NCBI GenBank assembly: GCA_011087955.1
Contig: JAALKR010000001.1
Coordinates: 1-38,448 of the forward strand
From: Oligoflexia bacterium
GTDB lineage: Bacteria > Bdellovibrionota > UBA1018 > CAIPTA01 > JAALKR01
DNA: 38,448 bases
Direction of reading: 5' to 3'
The notes beneath the pieces are model-generated. The model worked only from the letters and a program-made list of their open reading frames with translations, did not search any database and had not been told where the DNA came from. The position numbers were made by a program, and so were the translations under genes. Shown here piece by piece: positions 1 to 7,514 of this stretch; the stretch's first letter is position 1, and every line of letters begins with the position of its first letter.

Positions 1-89
1 GGGGTCTGCATAAGCGCCGCACCGAGCGCCTCTGGGGTCGCACCCTCGAAGTCCGGGTTCTGCGATTTGTCCTTCACGGGCGTCTCCAT
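1..89 (-). CDS. Partial CDS, unknown, cut by the window start
   Basis: The minus strand is open from an ATG at 89 to the window edge, giving 29 residues that begin METPVKDKSQNPDFEG. An in-frame ATG at 104 is an alternative start. The codon choice is G+C-rich (gcg, ctc, ccg), like the nearby outer-membrane protein gene and unlike the rest of the window. It lies just downstream of, and on the same strand as, the frameshifted coiled-coil gene at 130-338, so the two may form one transcript. No function can be assigned from so short a fragment. Confidence 0.45.
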   Translation of the reverse strand, partial: METPVKDKSQNPDFEGATPEALGAALMQT

Positions 90-129
90 GATAACGGACA
101 GCATATCAAATCCATTTGTTCCCGCAAGA

Positions 130-338
130 TCACGCTGGCCAACGGATCAAAAGACCCACGGAGGCAACAATGAATATCGCGGCAACGGCGACAACACCGA
201 CGAGCCAGCGCTATTTTCCTTGTTGCACTGAGCGATTCTTTCGGCCAAGAGCGCGATACCGGTCTTGTATTCTGCTTGCTTGGTGTTCATGCGTTCCTCC
301 AGTGCCGCCACCTTAGCGGCCAAAGCCGAAGAATCCAT
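130..338 (-). pseudogene. Small coiled-coil plus transmembrane protein, apparently frameshifted
   Basis: From the ATG at 338 the frame gives a charged, heptad-like start (MDSSALAAKVAALEERMN), continuing to about residue 42, and then turns into nonsense. The neighbouring frame from about position 213 downward encodes a clear membrane segment starting RWLVGVVAVAAIF and ending at a TGA at 130-132. Adding one base near 213-216 would join the two into a protein of about 68 residues with a coiled coil and a C-terminal anchor. The layout recalls small DUF1640-like coiled-coil proteins, but that is a guess. The break may be a true mutation or a sequencing error. Confidence 0.5.
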
Positions 339-474
339 TTCATCGTTTCCGTCATGCTCATCTCACGACACTAGACAAGCGTCAACATTTAATATATCCT
401 CTATTTTGCAAGTCTCCGTGGACTCGGCTTAGGCCGGGTCTCCCACCCTTAACCGTGGAGAGCCAGAGATCACG
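339..474. other. Intergenic region upstream of the outer-membrane protein gene
   Basis: This gap separates the minus-strand small gene from the plus-strand outer-membrane gene, so it should hold both promoters. An A+T-rich patch around 388-412, inside otherwise G+C-rich DNA, is the likely promoter zone. Just before the ATG at 475 there is a purine-rich stretch (gtggagagccagag) that may serve as ribosome binding site. No further gene is seen here. Confidence 0.3.
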
Positions 475-1143
475 ATGCGAACCAGAACTATATTAGCGGC
501 CTTAATGGCTGTCCTGGTTTTTTCGGCCCAGGCGAGCGCTGACGATATGAAGAAATGGGAATGGGATAAACTCTATATCTCGCTCGCGGGACTGTACATG
601 ATGCCGGAAGACTCGGAACTCACTTTCGGGGACCTCGGCCGCACCGCAAAATCAGATCTCTCGTATGATACCGGGGTGGGTTTTCTGGCCGCGCTCGGCT
701 ACGGCGATGACGTTGGACTCCGTGGCGAGATCGAACTCGGCCGCCGTTCCGCCAACTTCGACAAACTCACTTTCAACGTCGGCTCCGCTTCCCTACGATA
801 CGATGGAAGTATCTCGATGTGGACCGTCATGGCGAACAGGATTTGGGCAACGGAAGTCTCGCAACTCCGGCCGTATGTAGGGGCCGGCGCCGGGTTCGCC
901 TTTGCGACCGGCGAGGAGGAAACCCAGTCGTGGCTCGTCGGTGACGCCGAGTATTCATCTGAGGGCGACGATGCCAGTGATACGATGGTCGCCTATCAAC
1001 TGATGCTTGGTGTCGCATATCCGGTATTCGATGCAGCCGAGATCCGTCTGGGTTATCGCTACTTCGGAACAAATAAAGGCGATTTCAACGGCGTCAAAAT
1101 CAGCCTCTCCAGTCACAATGTAGAGGTGGGCTTCCGCTTCTGA
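475..1143 (+). CDS. Outer-membrane beta-barrel protein, Opacity/OmpW-type porin fold
   Basis: This encodes a 222-residue exported protein. Residues 1-22 form a signal peptide ending QASA before DDMKKW. The mature part alternates polar and hydrophobic residues, has repeated Gly-Tyr/Arg-Tyr turns such as RLGYRYFG, and ends with the aromatic C-terminus GFRF typical of proteins inserted by the Bam complex. Eight strands, as in the Opacity/OmpA-like family, fit the length. A strong hairpin follows the stop. The gene is clearly richer in G+C than genes right of 1.5 kb, so it belongs to the left-end segment of possible foreign origin. The cargo or ligand is unknown. Confidence 0.75.
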   Translation: MRTRTILAALMAVLVFSAQASADDMKKWEWDKLYISLAGLYMMPEDSELTFGDLGRTAKSDLSYDTGVGFLAALGYGDDVGLRGEIELGRRSANFDKLTFNVGSASLRYDGSISMWTVMANRIWATEVSQLRPYVGAGAGFAFATGEEETQSWLVGDAEYSSEGDDASDTMVAYQLMLGVAYPVFDAAEIRLGYRYFGTNKGDFNGVKISLSSHNVEVGFRF

Positions 1144-1167
1144 TCCCGACAAACTCTCCCACAATGA

Positions 1168-1197
1168 AGCCCCGGCCGCCTGCCAGCGGCCGGGGCT
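1168..1197 (+). terminator. Strong G+C-rich hairpin after the outer-membrane protein gene
   Basis: Positions 1168-1179 (AGCCCCGGCCGC) pair perfectly with 1186-1197 around a six-base loop. This is a 12-bp stem, followed only by a short TTTC run. It lies 24 bases past the stop codon. The position and strength fit a transcription terminator, although the U-tract is weak. Confidence 0.7.
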
Positions 1198-1225
1198 TTC
1201 ATCACCCACGGAAGGAGTAGCTACC

Positions 1226-1321
1226 GTGAGCGACGACGATCTTCCTCTTCCAACTCATCGAGCCGATGCCCAAGGGGTAAGCGCGCTAACTACACCATCT
1301 TCCCAGACCAAAGAATTTTAA
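1226..1321 (+). pseudogene. Start of an unknown gene cut off at the composition junction
   Basis: A GTG at 1226 has a well-placed AAGGAG ribosome site (1212-1217). It opens a frame beginning MSDDDLPLPTHRADAQG, in G+C-rich codons like the genes to its left. After about codon 17 the base composition changes and the frame ends at a TAA at 1319-1321, for only 31 residues in all. This looks like the 5' end of a real gene joined to unrelated DNA near 1275-1320, by recombination or by misassembly. No function can be named. Confidence 0.4.
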
Positions 1322-1358
1322 GTAGACTCCGCGCCAAACTAACGCATGGAGTGTAAAT

Positions 1359-1523
1359 ATGGAAAACAAAGAAGTTAGCCCGGCAGAATATCGACAGCAT
1401 GTAGTTCGCGCAAGGTCGCATTCAGGATCGGATGCTAATTATTGTAGAGAGCATGGATTGAATTATGCTCGATTCTCCTACCATAAGAAACAAATGGAAA
1501 AATTAAAATTTGCAGAACTGTAG
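1359..1523 (+). CDS. Orphan 54-residue HTH protein resembling IS66 accessory TnpA
   Basis: An ATG at 1359 with GGAG at 1348-1351 opens a 54-residue frame ending in TAG at 1521-1523. The pattern around AEYRQHVV, then NYCREHGL, then ARFSYHKKQM resembles the helix-turn-helix of IS66-family accessory TnpA proteins, which typically read W/YR..V, FC..HGLS, TFY.W...L. No TnpB or TnpC gene and no terminal inverted repeat is seen nearby. It is therefore either a stranded remnant or an unrelated small DNA-binding protein. It lies right beside the change in base composition. The family match is by eye and is weak. Confidence 0.45.
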   Translation: MENKEVSPAEYRQHVVRARSHSGSDANYCREHGLNYARFSYHKKQMEKLKFAEL

Positions 1524-1540
1524 TCGCAGAGTTACCTTTC

Positions 1541-2752
1541 CTAATTTTTTTGCGTGGAAAGGTCGGCTTTCTTCGAGGGGGCAAGGCAGAAGATAGCCGT
1601 TGCGCCAGCAATTGCCATTATTGTACTGGATAGATAAAGAGGTGATGCCATCCCTAGTCGCACATAAATATATCCAGCGATTGGCGGACCGATGATTCTA
1701 CCCAATGAACTAGCGCTTTGGTATATGCCCATCATTCCACCAATTTGCTCTTTCGGAGCTGCTTTCGACATTATGCTGGAAAGAGAAGGATTAATTAAGG
1801 CATTGGCAATTCCAATAAAAACTAAATTGATCGTAAAGAGAGTGACAGAAGCGGTAAAGCCAGCACCAATCAATGCAACGGCCATCATTAAGAAACCGAC
1901 TATGGCTAGTTTTCTTTCTCCATATCGTTTTGATAGTCGTCCAATTGCCCCACCCTGGATAAGCACCATTACAAAGCCCATAAGTGCTAGCAAATATGCC
2001 GCTTCTTTAGCACTGTAAGAAAAGCGATCCATCACAAAATAACCAAATGAAACTTCCAGTTGGGCAAAGGCAAAGGTCGAGATAAAGAATAAAACAACAG
2101 GCACGGCGGTCTTAGAGGCGCTGAGTGTTCTTTGCACCAATGACCATTCAAACCGACGGCGATTCGCTTTTCTCTTTTCTAAATCCTTCAATGGCTCCGG
2201 TAGAATGAAAAAACCTAAAATCGAGTTTAAAACTCCAAGGCCGGCAGCGATAAAGACTGGAATGTGAAAACCTTGTTCAACAAATAATCCCCCAATGACT
2301 GGACCAAAGAGGAAGCCAAGGCCAAAGCCTGCACCGATAATGCCCATACCTTTTGCTCGGTTCTCTTCTGTTGTGGAATCAGCAATATATGCCGTAGCGG
2401 TAGAAATATTTGCGGCGAAAATTCCAGCTGCCATTCGACAGATAAAGATCCATAGAATCGAATTTGCATAACCCAATGCAACCATGCTGAGCGCACCACA
2501 AAACAAAGATAGCAATAGAATAGGCCTGCGACCATGTCGATCAGAGAGTGACCCCCAAAATGGAGAAAACAAAAACTGCATAATTGAGTAAATTGCCATT
2601 ACGAATGACCAAATAAATGCATCTGCTCCAAAGCTCTCGGAGTAATAAGGAAGGATAGGAATTACAATTCCGAAGGACAAAAGGTCAAAAAAAACGATAA
2701 AAAATATGACTAGCAGTGGACTCGTTTTTTTGAGCAGACTCGCTTTCTTCAT
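1541..2752 (-). CDS. MFS drug/metabolite exporter, DHA1 (TetA-like) family
   Basis: This 403-residue inner-membrane protein has about 12 hydrophobic segments and the MFS motif A, GSLSDRHGRRP, at residues 67-77 between helices 2 and 3. A second glycine-rich helix (GFGLGFLFGPVIGG) matches the helix-5 motif of proton-driven drug antiporters. The length is normal for 12-TM MFS carriers such as TetA and MdtG. It probably exports small molecules by proton exchange; the substrate is not evident. It is divergent from the bactofilin-like gene, with only some 30-60 bases between starts, so the promoters must overlap. Confidence 0.8.
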   Translation of the reverse strand: MKKASLLKKTSPLLVIFFIVFFDLLSFGIVIPILPYYSESFGADAFIWSFVMAIYSIMQFLFSPFWGSLSDRHGRRPILLLSLFCGALSMVALGYANSILWIFICRMAAGIFAANISTATAYIADSTTEENRAKGMGIIGAGFGLGFLFGPVIGGLFVEQGFHIPVFIAAGLGVLNSILGFFILPEPLKDLEKRKANRRRFEWSLVQRTLSASKTAVPVVLFFISTFAFAQLEVSFGYFVMDRFSYSAKEAAYLLALMGFVMVLIQGGAIGRLSKRYGERKLAIVGFLMMAVALIGAGFTASVTLFTINLVFIGIANALINPSLSSIMSKAAPKEQIGGMMGIYQSASSLGRIIGPPIAGYIYVRLGMASPLYLSSTIMAIAGATAIFCLAPSKKADLSTQKN

Positions 2753-2811
2753 GCATCTGATCCTAGCGCAAAGTCCCTGCAGTGAGGAGTAAAACGTGGC
2801 AAAATACCAAT

Positions 2812-3759
2812 ATGCTTATTCATCAAATTACTCTGTTAACTCTACTAAGCTCATTTTTGTTTACTCCCCTAAGTACACAAGCGCAAGCCCTGGCGCAACA
2901 GTCTGGCAATACCAGCGCAAAGCAAGGAACGAAAGGAACATTTACGGCGTTCAGCCGCAAAATGGAAAAGGACGGGAAAAAAAAGGATACGGTCGTATTA
3001 TGGACTTCGATAGATATACAAGAGCACGAAGAGTATGATTCCCTCGTTGTTGTTTCTGGCGACGTCAACTTCTACGGTAAAGCAAAGGATCTAGTCATCA
3101 TCGGCGGAAGCGTGATTCTCCAGGATGGATCTGAAGTAGAAGAGTCTCTAGTTGTAGTAGGCGGTAAACTAGTTCAAAAGGACGGTGCTAAAGTAACAGA
3201 ACAGGTTTATTTTGAACTGCCAGAGCATTTACCGTCCTGGATTACTGCCGTTAGCCCGATAATATCAACGGCAAGTTCCGAAGGAGCGGCTTTCCTCAAG
3301 AGAATTGTCACTGCCGTCTTGCTATGCCTATTTGGCGCTCTTTTGTATGTAATTATGCCGAATATGATGCAAATAGCAGAGTCTACAGCCCAGAAAAACC
3401 CTTTGAAATCTGGCTTTTGGGCTTTTGGTAGCGTTTTAATTTTCGTTCCGGGACTTGCAATTTTGATCATTTCTTTAGTCGGTTTGATCTTTATTCCCTT
3501 GTATGTTGCCATCTATTTTGTGATCTACCTCTTTATTGGCTACGTAATGATGGCCAATATTTTAGGGCATTTCCTTCCACCGCGTCGCTCTGTCGTAATG
3601 CCACCCTTACGGATGTGCTATGGAGTATTCATTCTTGAACTGGCTTCAGTAATACCCTACGTCGGACCATTAGCCATTTACGTTGGCTCTTTCATCACAG
3701 CTGGAGCCATGATTCGAACGATTTATCTTTCATTTCGGCAGAAATCATCACCTAATTAG
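2812..3759 (+). CDS. Exported polymer-forming (bactofilin-like) domain protein with membrane helices
   Basis: From the ATG at 2812 the product has a signal-like start (MLIHQITLLTLLSSFLF) ending near TQAQA. A short repetitive beta segment follows (VVVSGDVNFYGKAKD, VIIGGSVILQDGSEVEES), resembling the bactofilin/polymer-forming beta-helix seen in DUF8173-type proteins. The C-terminal half holds about four hydrophobic helices. The start is uncertain: a good AGGAG at 2785-2789 serves a GTG at 2796 in the wrong frame, and an in-frame GTG at 2782 has no ribosome site. One base less in the A-run at 2800-2803 would fuse that GTG to the signal peptide. The gene ends 9 bases before a convergent gene. 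Role unknown, probably envelope organisation. Confidence 0.65.
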   Translation: MLIHQITLLTLLSSFLFTPLSTQAQALAQQSGNTSAKQGTKGTFTAFSRKMEKDGKKKDTVVLWTSIDIQEHEEYDSLVVVSGDVNFYGKAKDLVIIGGSVILQDGSEVEESLVVVGGKLVQKDGAKVTEQVYFELPEHLPSWITAVSPIISTASSEGAAFLKRIVTAVLLCLFGALLYVIMPNMMQIAESTAQKNPLKSGFWAFGSVLIFVPGLAILIISLVGLIFIPLYVAIYFVIYLFIGYVMMANILGHFLPPRRSVVMPPLRMCYGVFILELASVIPYVGPLAIYVGSFITAGAMIRTIYLSFRQKSSPN

Positions 3760-3768
3760 TCTCTAGTT

Positions 3769-5217
3769 TTAATTCCCAGCCAAATAATGAGAAGTAGTAG
3801 ATAAGTATCCTGTCCAGCGTTCGATTAAGCCTGGCCCTTGGTATGCGCTCGACGTTAGAGGCTCTACACCGAGTATAACCTCTGTATGAGTTACATTTGA
3901 AATAGCGTTAGCCAGACTACGCCTATACTTAAAGGGATTATTAAAATATTTCGCACCATTTGCTTCCAGGCCCCTTCGAAAGAAAAAGAGCCTACGATTA
4001 CGCCAATCATCTGCGTCAAGATCCGTTCCATATTTTTTATTGAAGGACATGATATCGTTATAGGCTTGATAGACATACCCCTGTCCGCCGTTATAGGCCG
4101 CTACAGCCTTACGCCAATAATCGCGCTCTCGCTCCGACATAAGATCCCAGGCTTTGAGTACCGGAGGATCTTGTTCGTTTACTACCTTATACTTCGAGCG
4201 AATGATTCGAAGGGCCTCATTGATATTAGTCTCTGAATTCTCCAAACATTTCGGATCTTTAAAGCGATTAGGGTAGGAAGTGCCACAATAGCTATATTTT
4301 GAAGAGTCGCTATTAATCTGGAATAAGCCTACAGAGACCGTGCCATTCTGCTCATAGTTTACGGCATCACATGAACCACTCGATTCTGCATGCATCATCG
4401 GGAACATAAGCTCCGGTGGTACTAAATTCAACCTGGAAGCAGAAATCATTTTATCCTTGAATTCGTCGATGTTACAGGTCCGCTCAACATTGATCATTAC
4501 ATTGGCAGTGGAACCAAAGGACTCTTCGACCCGTCGTTTGTGCTCAGCTTTCACCTTCGCTAATATTAGACTCAAATCGTTTTCTAGTGTGGTCAAAGCG
4601 TCTGATTTCCTTAGTTGCGTACAAACAAAATTTCTAACATCACCAATTTGTTCTAGTCTTGATCTTCGACTAGCTTTTAACTTTTCCTCTAGGGCAGTAA
4701 TTTTGTTGTTGTATTGTTTAAAATATTTTCTAGCTGCTTTCATATCAGCAGCAACTGCTATAAATGGAGCTGGCTCTGCTACAACTAACTCAAGTCCACC
4801 CTTTCGCGCCAAATATCGAATTGCAACTTCGCCTACTCGACCCTCCATTGACTTGTCATGTGGAGCAGATACAACTCGAATAGGTGCGAAGTAGTCACGC
4901 TTAATTTTCCCATCCACGTGCTGGAATCGACTGGATTCGTTGCCGCCACCGGCAGTGCGGAGCCAGCGTAACAAGGCCATTTCATCTCTTTTCTCCCCAT
5001 GGAATTCTTTCGGAACTAGTTCTTCCGGAATCTCAACCACCGTACCTTGTGGAAGTACTTGGATTTTTTTCAAAACACCGTCCTTCTCCTGACGAACCAT
5101 AGTCCTTTCTTTTAGCCGAAACTTAATCGAGCTAGCAAACGCCGGGAAAGTAAGTAGAAAAATTAGCGTATATGAAAGTCCTCGATAAAAAATGCTTGTA
5201 TTCAATGGCTCACGCAT
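3769..5217 (-). CDS. Periplasmic lytic transglycosylase, SLT domain
   Basis: This 482-residue protein has an N-terminal export signal (hydrophobic LSYTLIFLLTFPAFA). An SH3-like strip follows near residues 40-65 (TMVRQEKDGVLKKIQ), then a coiled-coil stretch (about 155-235) and a C-terminal SLT lysozyme-like domain. The catalytic glutamate is Glu278 in MHAESSGSC. The family motifs GLFQIN (298-302) and AAYNGG also match. Such enzymes cleave peptidoglycan glycan strands to 1,6-anhydro ends. The extra cysteines (CGTSY, KCLE) suggest disulfides. It appears to be transcribed alone and is convergent with the bactofilin-like gene. Confidence 0.85.
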   Translation of the reverse strand: MREPLNTSIFYRGLSYTLIFLLTFPAFASSIKFRLKERTMVRQEKDGVLKKIQVLPQGTVVEIPEELVPKEFHGEKRDEMALLRWLRTAGGGNESSRFQHVDGKIKRDYFAPIRVVSAPHDKSMEGRVGEVAIRYLARKGGLELVVAEPAPFIAVAADMKAARKYFKQYNNKITALEEKLKASRRSRLEQIGDVRNFVCTQLRKSDALTTLENDLSLILAKVKAEHKRRVEESFGSTANVMINVERTCNIDEFKDKMISASRLNLVPPELMFPMMHAESSGSCDAVNYEQNGTVSVGLFQINSDSSKYSYCGTSYPNRFKDPKCLENSETNINEALRIIRSKYKVVNEQDPPVLKAWDLMSERERDYWRKAVAAYNGGQGYVYQAYNDIMSFNKKYGTDLDADDWRNRRLFFFRRGLEANGAKYFNNPFKYRRSLANAISNVTHTEVILGVEPLTSSAYQGPGLIERWTGYLSTTSHYLAGN

Positions 5218-5400
5218 AGCTCTGTACCTACCTATCCTAAAGCCTGGTACGCTTTTCAGGCCTTATCTTGTTTACTCTGCTCAAAATTTAAACAACTGCA
5301 AACCAACTAAGCAGCATCTGTAACTCTAAATACCCCTAAGTACCATTAACACTTTAGCTATATGGCCTGGGCCTAATATTAGCTATAGGTAGAGCAACTA
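5218..5400. other. Intergenic region between tatD and the lytic transglycosylase
   Basis: No gene is seen here. The region should hold the promoter of the lytic transglycosylase and the end of the tatD operon. A GGCCTGGGCC palindrome sits between two copies of TAGCTATA (about 5357-5390), which could fold on the minus-strand transcript. It lacks a clear T-tract, so calling it a terminator would go beyond the evidence. Confidence 0.3.
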
Positions 5401-6213
5401 TCATGCCAGAGGGAGAGAGAATAAACGGATAGTATTGGCGCGAGTGATTTTAGCAACTGCATTGAGAGGCTGCTCTTTCAGTTCAGCGATTTTCTTAGCA
5501 ACAGAGAGCACATAGGCAGGCTGATTCTGCTCACCTCGGTGAGGAACTGGAGCCAAATATGGAGAATCAGTTTCGACCAACAAACGGTCCATTGGAACCA
5601 TACGAACAACGTTACGCACATCTTCCGCATTCTTGAAAGTAATAATCCCCGAGAATGATATAAAATAGCCTTCTTTTAGAGCAAATTCGGCAAACTTCTC
5701 TGAGGCTATAAAACAGTGAATTACCCCTGGAGGCTTTTCCATCCCATGTTGCTTACGCCAATCAGAGGCATGCCGAGTTAGTTCTTCTTCCGTATCTTCC
5801 TCTGCATCCCGAGTATGCACGATTACTGGCTTTCCTACTTCCACGGAAAAGTCTAATTGCTCCCGAAAGCAAACCAGTTGAGAGTCTCGATCCGAATGAT
5901 CATAGTAATAATCAAGTCCAAGCTCACCAATCGCAACACACTTTGGTGACTGACTCAGATCCTTTACTTCCGAAAAAAGCTCTTCCGTCCAATCTTTCGC
6001 CTCATGGGGATGAATACCTGAAGTATGAAATAAATTCTTGTGGTTATCACAAAGCTTGCGAACTCGCTTTAGCGACGCGGGCTCGGCTGCAATTGTTATG
6101 ATATGAGAAACACCTGCAAGGGCAGCTTTTTCAATAAGCTCATCTACCGAATCATCATACTCATAATCTAAATGCGCATGACTATCAATTAGCTTTGGGG
6201 AGACCGGGCTCAT
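5401..6213 (-). CDS. tatD: TatD-family metal-dependent DNase
   Basis: At 270 residues this is the usual TatD length. The family signatures are present: DSHAHLD at residues 10-16 (metal-binding His12 and His14), IGELGLDYY, VIVHTRDAEED, GVIHCF and VETDSPYLAP near the C-terminus. TatD hydrolases form a TIM barrel with divalent metal ions and act as 3'-5' nucleases on DNA. This is the last gene of the operon. It starts 3 bases after the stop of the VKOR-DsbA gene, so it is probably translated with it. Confidence 0.93.
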   Translation of the reverse strand: MSPVSPKLIDSHAHLDYEYDDSVDELIEKAALAGVSHIITIAAEPASLKRVRKLCDNHKNLFHTSGIHPHEAKDWTEELFSEVKDLSQSPKCVAIGELGLDYYYDHSDRDSQLVCFREQLDFSVEVGKPVIVHTRDAEEDTEEELTRHASDWRKQHGMEKPPGVIHCFIASEKFAEFALKEGYFISFSGIITFKNAEDVRNVVRMVPMDRLLVETDSPYLAPVPHRGEQNQPAYVLSVAKKIAELKEQPLNAVAKITRANTIRLFSLPLA

Positions 6214-6216
6214 GGA

Positions 6217-7443
6217 TTATTTAGCTCTAGCTCGCTGTTTTTCAAATCCTCTAAGCAAATGCTCCCACTGCATAGGAGTAAAGCCTCCTTCGATTTTTCG
6301 GCCATTTACAATGAAGGTAGGAGTCGCACGCAGCTCAATGGATTGGCCCCATGCTACCTCTTTCTCAACCTGTTTCTTCGTTTCTGGATCTTTTAGGCAG
6401 GCTTCAAATTTAGCTTCATCTAAGCCGATCATTTTTGCCGCATCCTTAAGATAAGTAGCTGTCAACTCCCGATAGTCATCAAACAAAAGATCATGCATCT
6501 CAAAAAATTTCTTTTCTTTTCCCGCACAAATCGAAGCATAAGCAGCATCACAGGCCATCGAATGAGAGCCTCCGCCTGAATTACATTTGCTATCTAAGGG
6601 GTAATTTCGGTAAACAAAGCGTACCTTATCTTTGTTCCGTAAAAAGAACGGTTTCAATGATTGAGCTGCTGCTTTACATGCAGGGCACTGGAAATCAGAA
6701 AATTTGACAATGCTGATAATTGCTTTGTTCGCTGACGAGCCCTTCACGTTAGCGCCATCTGCTAGTATTTCTGGATCGATGGAAATTGGTTTTGCACCAT
6801 TATACTTGCGCAATGCCCGGTCAACGCCGCCCCGATTCATCTTTTCAACGGCATTTACTTCGACCGACGTACCTAGTAGCGTAACCAATCCAAACACTGC
6901 CGCCGCAATACCCATCCAAGAATAAACTGATCCCTGACTCATCTCTCTCTTCTCCGCCGAAAAGGAATTTAAATTCCCAGTTAAGAACGAACCAAACCCG
7001 TAACCCGCAATCTTAAAGCTAACAGGCCAAAGCAAAACATTTATCGCCCAAAGGCAAGCACACCAAGCACAAAATTTTGCCAACACAAAGGTAGAGATGG
7101 ATGCCATAACGACAACCATTACCAATCCAGCAGTGGAAAGGTTAAATACGATTTGTCCGATTTCCTTTTTTCCTGGCTCGAACACAATTCTCCAAAGCAG
7201 AAGAATGATTAAAGCGGCGTAAAAGCCCATTGCTGCCGCGGCTAAGGGAACTGGACCAAGCTGAGAAAATGCAGAAAGTGCTACCTCCTCACAAGAAACA
7301 GTTTCACCAATTAAGCAACTGCTCTGCATGGAGGATTGACCGGACTTGAGGTCCATATGAATCTGCAATAATTTCCATGAAAGGCCAAAGCCAATAAAGC
7401 CTAAGACCGTTGCAACGATTTCGAATGTTTTCTTTCGTGCCAT
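6217..7443 (-). CDS. VKOR-DsbA fusion: disulfide-bond-forming membrane protein
   Basis: The ATG at 7443 is preferred because GGGAG lies 5 bases upstream; a frame extension to 7482 lacks such a site. The 408-residue product joins two parts. The first is a vitamin K epoxide reductase membrane domain with loop cysteines Cys43 and Cys51, a quinone-side motif Cys125-Ala-Trp-Cys128, and several helices. The second is a periplasmic thioredoxin-fold domain of DsbA/DsbG type with Cys253-Pro-Ala-Cys256 and a cis-proline ATPTF motif. By family knowledge, such proteins oxidise substrate cysteines and pass electrons to quinone in one polypeptide, doing the jobs of DsbA and DsbB together. Confidence 0.88.
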   Translation of the reverse strand: MARKKTFEIVATVLGFIGFGLSWKLLQIHMDLKSGQSSMQSSCLIGETVSCEEVALSAFSQLGPVPLAAAAMGFYAALIILLLWRIVFEPGKKEIGQIVFNLSTAGLVMVVVMASISTFVLAKFCAWCACLWAINVLLWPVSFKIAGYGFGSFLTGNLNSFSAEKREMSQGSVYSWMGIAAAVFGLVTLLGTSVEVNAVEKMNRGGVDRALRKYNGAKPISIDPEILADGANVKGSSANKAIISIVKFSDFQCPACKAAAQSLKPFFLRNKDKVRFVYRNYPLDSKCNSGGGSHSMACDAAYASICAGKEKKFFEMHDLLFDDYRELTATYLKDAAKMIGLDEAKFEACLKDPETKKQVEKEVAWGQSIELRATPTFIVNGRKIEGGFTPMQWEHLLRGFEKQRARAK

Positions 7444-7514
7444 CACATCTCCCGTTCGGAGGCTATAATCAATATTTACCACTCTTCTCGGCCCCGGTCT
7501 ATCTCGAGTCCGGT

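Noticed and set aside
116-316. Plus-strand open frame with a cysteine- and proline-rich end.
   Set aside because: It lies opposite the better-supported coiled-coil/membrane gene and has no ribosome site or domain-like pattern.
1274-1310. On the minus strand this stretch looks a little like a tRNA D-arm (GTGTAGTTAGCGCGC).
   Set aside because: No matching acceptor stem, anticodon arm or T-arm could be folded around it.
2796-3038. GTG frame with a perfect ribosome site.
   Set aside because: The protein is low-complexity nonsense, overlapping the clear signal peptide and beta repeats of the bactofilin-like frame.
5357-5390. Palindromic GGCCTGGGCC between TAGCTATA repeats considered as a terminator.
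   Set aside because: No T-tract on either strand and the stem is interrupted; left as an intergenic note only.
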